Shown here piece after piece: positions 24,595 to 32,013 of a stretch of 46,299 nt of DNA (position 1 is its first letter; each line of letters begins with the position of its first letter). The position numbers and the translations under genes are program-made. Origin of the DNA: an uncultured Spirochaetaceae bacterium (GTDB taxonomy: Bacteria; Spirochaetota; Spirochaetia; Treponematales; Treponemataceae); NCBI GenBank assembly GCA_902799965.1, contig CADCCO010000008.1, positions 1-46,299 of the forward strand, given 5' to 3'. Under the pieces are notes generated by a model. It was not told the DNA's origin, searched no databases, and worked only from the letters and a program-made list of their open reading frames with translations.

Positions 24595-25202
24595 CGTTCC
24601 TTGATTTTTACAGCCAAGCGGTAAATTCCAAAGCCCGCGAAAGTGCAAACGATGCGGTCCAGCAAGGTCATCGGAATTCGCGGAATGAGATACGATAAAA
24701 ACGTTCCCATGTTCATCTGGCGCAAAACGGCCGAAAAACTGTCAAAGGTGGAAAAGCCCGACACGCTTCCAAAAAGCGGGCGGACAAACGTGTCCAGCGC
24801 GCTGGCCGCAAAAAAGCTTAGGAAGGCGGAAGAAAAAGCGATCGCAAGCAAATACAAGACCGTCACTCCGCGGCTGAACAAAAATTCTTTTTTGTTGCGG
24901 GAAAAGAACCAAGTGGCCAACACAATCAACATTCCGCAAATCGCGTAAAGGCAGTCGTAAACGCTAAAGGCCGTTCCGTGCATTCGGCAATACAAAAACG
25001 TTATCAGCGGATTGAAGGCCGCCGCGACAAGCAAGCCCGGAACAAGGCCAGCGTAAAAAGTCACCGCGACGGTGAACACCGTGTCCAAAAAAATCGACGG
25101 CAAAAAGCGCGCCGCAAAAAAGGAAGCGCCCACATTGCAAAGCAAAGCCGCCGCGCACAATAAAATAATTTTGGCGAATGATTTCGCGCTGACACTCTTC
25201 AT
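24591..25202 (-). CDS. Polytopic membrane protein, probable sensory partner
   Basis: 203 residues with about five or six membrane helices (roughly 8-30, 36-68, 83-100, 108-130, 165-192). The arrangement and the GLVPGLLVAAAFNPLITFLY segment resemble ECF-transporter S components or other small membrane sensors, but I cannot name a family. The ATG overlaps the response-regulator stop as ATGA and its own stop overlaps the kinase start, so all three are translationally coupled. This suggests a stoichiometric complex in which this protein supplies the signal input. Confidence 0.75.
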   Translation of the reverse strand: MKSVSAKSFAKIILLCAAALLCNVGASFFAARFLPSIFLDTVFTVAVTFYAGLVPGLLVAAAFNPLITFLYCRMHGTAFSVYDCLYAICGMLIVLATWFFSRNKKEFLFSRGVTVLYLLAIAFSSAFLSFFAASALDTFVRPLFGSVSGFSTFDSFSAVLRQMNMGTFLSYLIPRIPMTLLDRIVCTFAGFGIYRLAVKIKER

Positions 25203-25852
25203 ATTCTTCCAAGCCTCTCCAAAAATTCAATTTTATTTGAAACGCCCGTCTTGTCGTAAAGCGAGCTAAGGTAATTCAAAACCGTCTTTTCGCTAAGCCC
25301 CAGTTCCTTGGCCACTTGCGCGTTGGTCTTTTGCAGCGTAAGCGCGTCGGCCACAAGCCGTTCCTTTTTGGTGAACGTTTGCGAAATGTCGCGCGTTTCC
25401 AAAAGGCCTGAGACAAGTTCCGCCTGAATGTATGTCCGCCCTTCGTCAACAGCCTGCAGCGCGGAAAGCAAAACGTTTTCGTCGGCGTTTTTTGAAACAA
25501 AGGCCTTGGCTCCAATCTCGGCGCTCATCGCCCGTTCCACAAAGCCGCCCGAATCGTGGCTTGAAAAAGCCACGCAAGCTATTCCCAAGTCTGAAAAATT
25601 TTTCATTATTTCAAAGCCGCAGTTTTCTTCCGGGCCGCTGCCAGCTCCGTCGTTTCTAAAGGAAATGTCCACAATAGCGATGTAGTCTTGGGCCGCACGC
25701 GTTCCGCTCTTAAAGCTCTCTATAATCGCGTCGCATTCCGCCACGGTTCCCGCGTCAAGCTCCACTTTGAACGCCGAATGTTTTTCTATCCAACTTTTTA
25801 TGCCCGCCCGCAAAAGCGCGTGGTCGTCGGCGATGATTATTTTTTTTGCCAT
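25199..25852 (-). CDS. Response regulator, LuxR/NarL family
   Basis: 217 residues from the ATG at 25852. The receiver domain has the acidic pair DD at 9-10 (IIADDHALLRAG), the phospho-accepting Asp in AIVDISF near 63, and the conserved Lys in AFVSKNAD. A short Gly-rich insert (NDGAGSGPEENC) follows the phospho-Asp. The C-terminal LuxR-type HTH reads FTKKERLVADALTLQKTNAQVAKELGLSEKTVLNYLSSLYDKTGVSNK. The 26236 start of the open frame is rejected because a promoter lies between. It is first in the operon, ahead of its membrane partner and kinase. Confidence 0.93.
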   Translation of the reverse strand: MAKKIIIADDHALLRAGIKSWIEKHSAFKVELDAGTVAECDAIIESFKSGTRAAQDYIAIVDISFRNDGAGSGPEENCGFEIMKNFSDLGIACVAFSSHDSGGFVERAMSAEIGAKAFVSKNADENVLLSALQAVDEGRTYIQAELVSGLLETRDISQTFTKKERLVADALTLQKTNAQVAKELGLSEKTVLNYLSSLYDKTGVSNKIEFLERLGRI

Positions 25853-25864
25853 GCCGCCATTATA
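25852..25864 (-). promoter_or_regulatory. Response-regulator promoter, leaderless
   Basis: TATAAT (25864-25859) on the minus strand places the transcription start exactly at the A of the ATG (25852). The -35 region is weak (a TGTTAC-like string near 25885). Confidence 0.55.
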
Positions 25865-25897
25865 GCGCGTTTTTTTTTCATGTAACAGAGTAGAAAA

Positions 25898-25941
25898 TCC
25901 CGATTTTTTTGGGAGTTGAGTCCCGGTTTTTGGGAAGTGAA
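25898..25941. repeat. Tandem TCCCG-T(n)-GGGA elements between divergent operons
   Basis: Two adjacent units, 25898-25920 and 25921-25941, each read TCCC(G)-T-run-GGGA(G/A)...TGA. Each contains a CCC/GGG inverted pair. They sit between the response-regulator and L,D-transpeptidase promoters, as paired operator sites would. Confidence 0.5.
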
Positions 25942-25954
25942 AGAACGCCTGCAT

Positions 25955-25983
25955 TTGACGAAACGCCGCATTTTCATTATATT
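25955..25983 (+). promoter_or_regulatory. L,D-transpeptidase promoter, leaderless
   Basis: TTGACG (25955-25960), a 17-base spacer, TATATT (25978-25983). The predicted transcription start is 25990, one base before the ATG at 25991. Confidence 0.7.
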
Positions 25984-25990
25984 TAATAGT

Positions 25991-26491
25991 ATGAAAAAAC
26001 ACTTTACATTTACCATTGTCGCGCTGCTCTTGGCGGCAAGCCTTTTCGCGGCGGACGTTTTCGCAAGCCCGGCAGGCTACGGCCCCGACTGGAACGTTGT
26101 CGTCAGCATTGACGAGCAAAAAACTTACGTCTACAAAAGCGGCGAGTTGATCCGCGAGATGGTGTGCTCCACCGGCTTGCTTGACGGCGACAACGACACG
26201 CCGCTTGGCGACTACATCATAAACGAAAGCGGCCAAAAGCGCGGAACTTCGTTCTTCTCAAAACGCTTTGGCGAAGGCGCGCGCTGGTGGGTCGGCTTTA
26301 TCGGCGGCGTGTATCTTTTCCATTCCGTTCCGATCGACGCGAAAGGCAACATCATTCCAGAAGAAGCGGCGAAACTTGGGCAGCCCGCGAGCCACGGCTG
26401 CGTGCGCCTTAGCATGGAAGACGCAAAGTGGTTCTACGACACAGTTCCAGACCAGGCAAAACTTCACATTCAAAAAGAGGCAATAAAATGA
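25991..26491 (+). CDS. L,D-transpeptidase (YkuD domain), exported
   Basis: 166 residues. Signal peptide MKKHFTFTIVALLLAASLFAADVFA; the mature protein is essentially one YkuD domain. The catalytic signature is SHGCVRL near 136-142, preceded by the usual HS in LFHSVPID. Such enzymes form 3-3 peptidoglycan cross-links or attach lipoproteins to the wall; with no extra binding domain the exact reaction is open. The 25916 start is rejected because the promoter lies inside that stretch. The TGA overlaps the ATG of the next gene. Confidence 0.9.
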   Translation: MKKHFTFTIVALLLAASLFAADVFASPAGYGPDWNVVVSIDEQKTYVYKSGELIREMVCSTGLLDGDNDTPLGDYIINESGQKRGTSFFSKRFGEGARWWVGFIGGVYLFHSVPIDAKGNIIPEEAAKLGQPASHGCVRLSMEDAKWFYDTVPDQAKLHIQKEAIK

Positions 26492-27771
26492 AAAAAACAC
26501 CAATCACGCTTTTGGCGGGTTACTTGGGAGCGGGAAAGACAACGCTCCTCAACTACATTCTTAACAATCAAAAAGGCTACAAGGTGGCCGTAATTGTAAA
26601 CGACATCGGCGAAGTCAACGTTGACGCTTCCCTCATTTCAAAAGAGGCCAACATCACCGACAGCTCAAGCTTGGTTCCGCTTACAAACGGCTGCATTTGC
26701 TGCACGCTAAAGACCGACCTTGTCCAGCAAATCGAAGGCCTAATCAAGACAGGAAAATTCGACTACATCTTGATCGAAGCCTCAGGCGTTTGCGAGCCAA
26801 TGCCAATCGCGTCGGCCATCGAGCAAATCGACTCGGGCTACATCGACAACTTGGTCAGCGTCGTGGACGCGATGCGCCTTTCCACAGAGTTTGACGAAGG
26901 AAACGCGCTCCTTAAAAAGGACATGGAAGAAGAGGACATCGAGTCGCTCTTGGTCCAACAAATCGAATTCTGCAACACGCTGGTCATAAACAAAGTGGAT
27001 TTGGTCAACGAAGAACAGCTTAAGAAAATCCGCGCCGTCGTAAAAAAATTGCAACCCAACGCCAAGGTGATCGAGACGACAAAGTGCGCAGTGGACCTTT
27101 CGCAAATTTTGGGAACAAACGAGTTTGACTTTGAAAAAGTTTACGAAAGCGCGGGCTGGGTTGCCGAGCTTAACAAGGCCGACGCCGAAGGCTACGACGA
27201 GGACGAAGCCCGCGGCCACCACCATCACGATGACGATGATGACGACGACCACGACGAGCATGAGCATCACCACCACGACGATGACGACGATGACGACGAT
27301 GATGACCACGACGAACACGAACACCACCACGACCACGAGGGCCACGAGCATCATCACCACCACCACGAGCACAAGCACGAAGGAGATTCTGGAAGCGACG
27401 ACGACGAGTACGGAATCGGAAGCTTCATCTACTACCGCCGCATTCCCTTTGACCGCCAAAAGCTTGACAAAGTGGCGAGCGCCTGGCCAAAGAACATCAT
27501 CCGCTCAAAGGGCATAATGTGGTTTGACGACGAGCCTGACATGATTTACGTTTTGGAAACCACCGGCCGCCAAATCGTCGCGGGAATTTCGGGCCAGTGG
27601 CTTGCAACCGCTCCCAAGGCCGAGCAAGAAGCGATTCTTGCCCAAGATCCGGAAATGAAAAAGAACTGGGACGAAAAGCTTGGCGACCGCATGGTAAAGC
27701 TTTGCATAATCGGAACGCATCTGGACAAGGAAGCGATTTCAAAGCAGCTTGATTCGGCTCTTGCAAACTAA
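26488..27771 (+). CDS. G3E GTPase (COG0523/CobW-like) with His/Asp-rich metal-binding insert
   Basis: 427 residues. Probable metallochaperone GTPase. Walker A GYLGAGKTTL near 9-18, the metal-binding CxCC motif NGCICCTLKTDL near 66-77, the Walker B region ILIEASGVCEP, and the guanine-specificity motif NKVD near 169. An insert at about 241-300 is almost pure His and Asp/Glu, with roughly 25 His, then the CobW C-terminal domain. Such inserts bind Zn, Ni or Co. It is translationally coupled (ATGA) to the L,D-transpeptidase. No Zur-type operator is recognised. Confidence 0.92.
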   Translation: MKKTPITLLAGYLGAGKTTLLNYILNNQKGYKVAVIVNDIGEVNVDASLISKEANITDSSSLVPLTNGCICCTLKTDLVQQIEGLIKTGKFDYILIEASGVCEPMPIASAIEQIDSGYIDNLVSVVDAMRLSTEFDEGNALLKKDMEEEDIESLLVQQIEFCNTLVINKVDLVNEEQLKKIRAVVKKLQPNAKVIETTKCAVDLSQILGTNEFDFEKVYESAGWVAELNKADAEGYDEDEARGHHHHDDDDDDDHDEHEHHHHDDDDDDDDDDHDEHEHHHDHEGHEHHHHHHEHKHEGDSGSDDDEYGIGSFIYYRRIPFDRQKLDKVASAWPKNIIRSKGIMWFDDEPDMIYVLETTGRQIVAGISGQWLATAPKAEQEAILAQDPEMKKNWDEKLGDRMVKLCIIGTHLDKEAISKQLDSALAN

Positions 27772-27802
27772 AAGTCGCGCCGCAGCAACTGCGACGCAAG
27801 AC

Positions 27803-27842
27803 AAAAAAAGCGCGGCTTGGGACAACCAAGCCGCGTTTTTTT
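27803..27842. terminator. Bidirectional terminator between convergent genes
   Basis: Perfect 10-base stem CGCGGCTTGG/CCAAGCCGCG (27811-27820, 27826-27835) with loop GACAA, an A7 run before and a T7 run after, so it can stop transcription from both strands. Confidence 0.9.
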
Positions 27843-27846
27843 CAAT

Positions 27847-29445
27847 CTACTTTAACGGAAACAATTCCGCCCTAATCGTAACGGTGTCCTGGTACCAGTC
27901 AATCAAGAGCGAGAAAATCTCGTCCTCGTAGCCGTCAAGGCTGGCCTTGAATTTCCAGACGGCGGCGGAATTAAACTTTTCCTTGGGAACGTCTTCCAGC
28001 GCGATCCAGCGGCCGTTGTACAAAACCGTACAGGTCGCCTTGCCCGTCAAGTCGTCGCCGGTCTTTCCGTCGCGCGCGGTCATCAGCAGCTTTATCGGCC
28101 GGTTTTCGCCCGCCGAAAAGTTTATGTCAATCGCCTTCTCTATTCTTCCAACCTCAAAGTTTTCCCACCAAACGTAAGAGCCTACGGCGACCTTGGCGCG
28201 GTACATTCCCGGCTTTAGGAAAACCGGCTTTATGTAGTAGCTCTTGAGCTTTGAGGCGGGCCGCTCGGCGGTTAGCCCATGCCTGTCGGGCGAGCCTTCA
28301 AGAAAATCGCGCGCGGAATTTTCAACCTCAGCGATTTCCTTGCCGTTGGTGAAGAACAAGGCGCGGGCGCTTATTTGGCTTGCGGGCGCGCTTGTTTGCG
28401 GAAGCTTTATCGAAATTGAAACTGGAGTGTAAATCGAGCGCAAGACCGTGCGGTGAATCCAGCCTTCGGTCCACAACCACCAGGAACCCGCAGCAACGGC
28501 TCCGGCAAGAACAAAGGCCACAAAAAAGTCCTTCCACAAATTGCGTTTTTTCTTAAAGTCGCTTTCCTTCAGCGCGCGCGCGGAAATGACCATCTTGGCA
28601 AGCTCCACGCGAATGGCGTGAGTGTCGTAATACTTAAGGTACTTCTTTACGATTTTAATAATCGGCTCTACGCTCTTAAAGCGGCGGTTGGCTTTGGGCG
28701 CCATCATCTTTTTGACCAGCTTGCTGATTACAGGCGGAATTTTTTTGTCAAGCTTTCGCGGGTCGACGAATCTTCCGCGGCGAGCCTTTTCGTACATCTC
28801 TTCCTGCGTTTCCGCCGTGTAAGGCTTTTGTCCGGTGACCATTTCGTAAAGCATAACGCCGAGCGCGTAAATGTCCGCGCGCTGGTCAACGCCGCTAGAG
28901 TTCTTGAACTGTTCCGGCGGCATATAACTGGGCGTTCCCAAAACCACGCCGTCCTTTGTGTTCCTGTCGTCGGAGTCGTCGCTCGCGATTCCAAAGTCGG
29001 TCAGCTTTATTTCGCCGCGCTTGGAAATCAAAAGGTTTCCGGGCTTTATGTCACGGTGAACGACGTTCTTTTTATGCGCGAACCTAAGGCCGTAAAGCGA
29101 GTCTTGCATTATCAGCATCGCGACTTGCGGCGAAAGCGACGTTTGCTTTTGAATCAACTTGTCCAGCGAAAGGCCGTCGACAAATTCTTCCACGATGTAG
29201 CGCGAAGAGGCCTCCGTAAAATAGTCGAACAAGTGCACGATGTAGGGGCTTTGCATTTCCAAAAGAATTTTGGCTTCCTTTAAAAAGCGCTCCTTCGCGA
29301 TTGACGAGCCGCGCGTAGTAAGCTTTTTTATGATTACGGGCCGCTTTAATTCCGGATGAGTGGACTTGTAAATCGCGCCCATTCCGCCTTGCGCTATTTG
29401 CCCTTGAATTTTGTACTTTCCAATCATGTCTGGGGTTTCGCTCAT
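27847..29445 (-). CDS. Membrane Ser/Thr protein kinase (PknB-like, no PASTA)
   Basis: 532 residues. Hanks-type kinase domain (about 10-270): Gly-loop IAQGGMGAIYK, VIIKK with the ATP-anchoring Lys, catalytic HRDIKPGN, DFG and PPEQ in place of APE. A basic juxtamembrane segment precedes one membrane helix (about 305-326), and the C-terminal 200 residues lie outside with beta-rich domains (SISIKLPQTSAP..., MYRAKVAVGSYVWWENFEVG) that are not PASTA repeats. AAGGAGA precedes the ATG, and the phosphatase stop is 15 bases upstream. With the FHA protein and phosphatase it forms a phosphorylation module. Confidence 0.93.
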   Translation of the reverse strand: MSETPDMIGKYKIQGQIAQGGMGAIYKSTHPELKRPVIIKKLTTRGSSIAKERFLKEAKILLEMQSPYIVHLFDYFTEASSRYIVEEFVDGLSLDKLIQKQTSLSPQVAMLIMQDSLYGLRFAHKKNVVHRDIKPGNLLISKRGEIKLTDFGIASDDSDDRNTKDGVVLGTPSYMPPEQFKNSSGVDQRADIYALGVMLYEMVTGQKPYTAETQEEMYEKARRGRFVDPRKLDKKIPPVISKLVKKMMAPKANRRFKSVEPIIKIVKKYLKYYDTHAIRVELAKMVISARALKESDFKKKRNLWKDFFVAFVLAGAVAAGSWWLWTEGWIHRTVLRSIYTPVSISIKLPQTSAPASQISARALFFTNGKEIAEVENSARDFLEGSPDRHGLTAERPASKLKSYYIKPVFLKPGMYRAKVAVGSYVWWENFEVGRIEKAIDINFSAGENRPIKLLMTARDGKTGDDLTGKATCTVLYNGRWIALEDVPKEKFNSAAVWKFKASLDGYEDEIFSLLIDWYQDTVTIRAELFPLK

Positions 29446-29460
29446 TTTTGTCTCCTTCTA

Positions 29461-30501
29461 TCATTTCCGCCGCTCGCGCGGTTCCACTGAAATTATGTCC
29501 GTGTCCGGGTCAAAAGTTTTGTCGGGGCGAACAAGCGCCACGTTCTGCAACTCTGGGTTGTGAATCTGAACGTAAAGGCCGCCCTGCCGCTCCAAGTAAT
29601 TTTCGGGAACGGGCCGGTGGCCGCCAATCGCGCGCGCCTCCACGCCTTTAGGCGGCTTGCAAAGCGCCGTCAAAATTGTTGCCACGCTCCCGACGCGCGC
29701 CTCGCCGTTGGCCGTCCAAGTAAGGCCGTAAACAGTTCCCTCGTCAAGCGGCGCGGAAACTAACTCCTCGCGGTTGTAAAAGTCCATCGGCTCAGCGTGC
29801 GACACAAAAAAATTGTCCGCGCAAGCGGCGAGCGGAAGAGCCTTTTCAAAATCGTAAAGGGCGTTCAAAATCTCTTCGCCGTAAACCAGTCGAATGAATT
29901 CCAAAACCATTCTTCCTTCCGCCGCGAATTTTCTGAACGGAAAGTTTCCGCCGCCGCGCTCGTTCGTTATGTTTTCGTGGTTTCCCTTTAGGCAGTGAAA
30001 ATTTTCCGGCCATAAAAACTTGGCTTGCATCACGGCCAAAAGCGCGGCAAGGCCTTCGCGCATTTCCTCGCGCATAAAGGCCGAGTCATAAACGCCGGAC
30101 TCAAAGGCTTGGTAGGCGCTCATCCAGCGCTCGCGCGCGCGGCCCTCGGCGTGAAGAAGGTCGCCCACACATATGACGCGGATTTTTTTCTCTTCAAGCG
30201 CGTCGATGACTTTTGCGCCGGAAGGCAAGCCAAAATTTAAAATGTTGTAAACAAAGTCGGGCCGCGCGTGGATGTCGGGAACGATTATCGTTGGCAGCGC
30301 GCCGTTCGTTCCGCCGTCACCGCGAAAGTCCAAAAGGCCGCCGGGAATATCGCTTCCGGGAATCCGCTTCCTGTAAGACGAATCTTCGGTGGCCAAAACA
30401 AAAAGCGCCTTTTTGGCCGCGTCCAAAATTTTCTTTTTGGACGGAAGCCGTTCATGCTTAGAGAAAGATAGAAAATCGTTTAAAACTTTTTCTCGGTTCA
30501 C
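29461..30501 (-). CDS. Metallophosphoesterase, PPP Ser/Thr phosphatase-like
   Basis: 346 residues from the GTG at 30501. The calcineurin-like motifs appear in order: VPDIHAR (GDxHG equivalent) near 75, CVGDLLHAEG (GDxxxxG) near 112, CLKGNHEN (GNHE) near 174, the His of FVSHAEP near 235, and GGHRPVP near 300. The PPP-type order suggests a protein phosphatase, though the substrate is unknown. The gene sits between the FHA gene and the kinase gene on the same strand, separated from FHA by a pair of repeat hairpins. It probably opposes the kinase. Confidence 0.85.
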   Translation of the reverse strand: MNREKVLNDFLSFSKHERLPSKKKILDAAKKALFVLATEDSSYRKRIPGSDIPGGLLDFRGDGGTNGALPTIIVPDIHARPDFVYNILNFGLPSGAKVIDALEEKKIRVICVGDLLHAEGRARERWMSAYQAFESGVYDSAFMREEMREGLAALLAVMQAKFLWPENFHCLKGNHENITNERGGGNFPFRKFAAEGRMVLEFIRLVYGEEILNALYDFEKALPLAACADNFFVSHAEPMDFYNREELVSAPLDEGTVYGLTWTANGEARVGSVATILTALCKPPKGVEARAIGGHRPVPENYLERQGGLYVQIHNPELQNVALVRPDKTFDPDTDIISVEPRERRK

Positions 30502-30509
30502 AGCAACTC

Positions 30510-30577
30510 TGTCATTGCCCGACTTGATCGGGCAATCTTTCGGTAAAAAGATTATCCGGTCAAGCCGGATAATGACA
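30510..30577. repeat. Pair of GACA-type hairpin repeats
   Basis: TGTC then ATTGCCCGA/TCGGGCAAT (30514-30522, 30528-30536, loop CTTGA) then CTTT. This is followed by AAAAG, ATTATCCGG/CCGGATAAT (30551-30559, 30565-30573, loop TCAAG) and GACA. The two units are inverted relative to each other, lie between the FHA and phosphatase genes, and may attenuate read-through. Confidence 0.7.
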
Positions 30578-30585
30578 TTCCTTCA

Positions 30586-30930
30586 TTAACCGAAGACCAA
30601 GTTCGCGGAGCCGATAGTGATTTTGTCGCCGCGGTTAAGCTTGACGTACTTGTCCGCCGGAATTTTCCTTCCGTTCAGCAAAGTTCCGTTGGTGGAATTT
30701 TCGTCCTTAAGGTAATAGTCGTCCTTGATTTTTTGAATCAGCGCGTGGTGGCGGCTGGCCAGCTTGTTCTCAATCACGACGCTGTTGTCGCTTTCGCGGC
30801 CAAGAGTAATTTTCGCCACAAGCTTGATTTTTTGCTTGTTGAACATCAAGTACGAAACCGCCTTGGGGTCGGCGATTGCCTGAATGTGCTCGCCTACCGG
30901 AGAGCTTTCCATAATTGTTGAATCGTTCAT
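30586..30930 (-). CDS. FHA-domain phosphothreonine-binding protein
   Basis: 114 residues from the ATG at 30930; the longer frame runs through the promoter. One FHA domain (about 40-110) with the phosphopeptide-binding residues GRES, SRHHA and NSTNGT. The N-terminal tail MNDSTIMESSPVG is short and rich in Ser/Thr, like the kinase-targeted tails of actinobacterial GarA/OdhI, which fold back on their own FHA domain. It heads the FHA-phosphatase-kinase unit. The direct partner is unknown. Confidence 0.9.
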   Translation of the reverse strand: MNDSTIMESSPVGEHIQAIADPKAVSYLMFNKQKIKLVAKITLGRESDNSVVIENKLASRHHALIQKIKDDYYLKDENSTNGTLLNGRKIPADKYVKLNRGDKITIGSANLVFG

Positions 30931-30987
30931 ACAAACATTATAAACCAAAATTTGATTTTTATCAAATTTTTTTGTATAATGGAAGCG
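30930..30987. promoter_or_regulatory. Overlapping divergent leaderless promoters (FHA gene / pfkB-like)
   Basis: Minus strand: TTGATA (30965-30960), 17 bases, TATAAT (30942-30937), predicted start 30930 = A of the FHA ATG. Plus strand: TTGATT (30952-30957), 17 bases, TATAAT (30975-30980), predicted start 30987 = G of the PfkB GTG. The two promoters overlap, so polymerase binding should be mutually exclusive. Confidence 0.75.
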
Positions 30988-31895
30988 TGAAAAGCGAAAA
31001 AAAGAAAACATTGGTAATCGGCTCCACTTGCGTCGACATAATAATCCGCGTCCCTCGCTTTCCGGCCCAGGGCCAGGACGTGAACACAGACGGCGCCAAA
31101 TGGTCTTTGGGCGGAACGGCGTTCAACGTGGCGAAAGCCTTGCAAAAAAACAAAAGCGATTTCATTTTGTGTTCGCCGGTTGGAACAGGCGTATACGCAA
31201 ATTTTGTAGAGGCAGAATTAAAGAAGAACAAGATTCCTGTCTTCGCGAAAATCAAAAGCCAAGAGAACGGCGCCTGCTGGTGCTTGGTCAACGCCAAGAA
31301 CCAGCACGCCTTCATTTGCGCGCACAAGGCCGAATATGTCTTTGACAAAAACTTTTACAAAAGCGTCGACCTTGACAAAGTGGACTCCGTTTATTTTTGC
31401 GGCCTTGAAATGGAAGAGCGTACCAGCGAGGCGGAAGTTGAATTTTTGCGCGGCCTCAAAGCGCAAGCCCAAAAAAGCGGCCGCGGCTTAAAAATATTTT
31501 TCGACCCCAGCGCCCGCGTTCTCTTCATAAAAAAATCGCTCCTAAAAAAAATCTTTTCGCTAAATCCGATTTTGCACTTGAACCAAAACGAGGCGCTCGC
31601 ATTGACAGGCCTAAAGTCGATCGCCCAAGCCGCGGCCGCGCTTTCGGGCCTTACAAAGAATGACGTGATAATGACGACAGGTAAAAGCGGCTCCTACATT
31701 TTTGAGCGCGCTTTGGGCAAAGGAAAAAAAGTTCCGGGCGTGGCGGCAAAGGTGGTGAACACAATCGGCTGCGGCGACGCGCACCTGGGCGTTTGCGTGG
31801 CGGAGCTAAAAAAAGGAAAGTCATTGTATGACGCGGTCTTGGCCGCAAATGCCTACGCCGCGCACGTAGCTGAAACCGAGCGCGCTTCACTATAA
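30987..31895 (+). CDS. PfkB-family carbohydrate/nucleoside kinase
   Basis: 302 residues from the GTG at 30987 (KSEKKKTLVIGS...). Ribokinase fold: N-terminal glycine signature WSLGGTAFNVAKAL near 40-53, substrate-binding N/A region, and C-terminal motif VVNTIGCGDAHLG near 255-267 with the catalytic Asp. The usual GAGD is GCGD here. The substrate cannot be read from sequence; candidates are ribose, a hexose phosphate, adenosine or pseudouridine. It is divergent from the FHA gene. A partial second copy of its last 13 codons lies downstream. Confidence 0.85.
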   Translation: MKSEKKKTLVIGSTCVDIIIRVPRFPAQGQDVNTDGAKWSLGGTAFNVAKALQKNKSDFILCSPVGTGVYANFVEAELKKNKIPVFAKIKSQENGACWCLVNAKNQHAFICAHKAEYVFDKNFYKSVDLDKVDSVYFCGLEMEERTSEAEVEFLRGLKAQAQKSGRGLKIFFDPSARVLFIKKSLLKKIFSLNPILHLNQNEALALTGLKSIAQAAAALSGLTKNDVIMTTGKSGSYIFERALGKGKKVPGVAAKVVNTIGCGDAHLGVCVAELKKGKSLYDAVLAANAYAAHVAETERASL

Positions 31896-31921
31896 CCTAT
31901 ACTGGTTCACACCATTGCGTC

Positions 31922-31971
31922 GTTTTGCTAGTGGAAATATTTACGTGTTCGCTCGCGCGGACTACTGGCAA
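31922..31971. repeat. Intergenic repeat block, copy 2
   Basis: Contains GTTTTGCTAGTGG (31922-31934, identical to 3558-3570) and GCTCGCGCGG...CTGGCAAT (31949-31971), which is shared with 7933-7951. It sits between the intact pfkB tail and the duplicated tail fragment. Confidence 0.45.
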
Positions 31972-32013
31972 TATGCCGCAAAAGTGGCGGAAACGGAAGC
32001 CGCGTCGCTGTAA
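31972..32013 (+). pseudogene. Remnant of a second pfkB 3' end
   Basis: Encodes YAAKVAETEAASL then TAA, matching the last 13 residues of the upstream PfkB protein (YAAHVAETERASL) at 11 of 13 positions. Nine of the 11 shared residues use different synonymous codons. It is one base out of frame with the intact gene and has no start. This is best explained as the end of a diverged paralogue mostly deleted. Confidence 0.75.

Noticed and set aside
25853..26236. Upstream extension of the response regulator frame
   Set aside because: It crosses the divergent L,D-transpeptidase gene and the regulator's own -10 box. The receiver domain begins naturally at the ATG at 25852.
27160..27420. His-rich insert as a frameshift or assembly artefact
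   Set aside because: The frame stays open through it and resumes a normal CobW C-terminal domain. His-rich inserts at this place are typical of the family.
26782..27459. Long Val-rich open frame opposite the His-rich GTPase region
   Set aside because: It is the antisense shadow of the CAC/GAC-rich tract, which gives GTG/GTC on the other strand. It has no ribosome site, promoter or recognisable fold.
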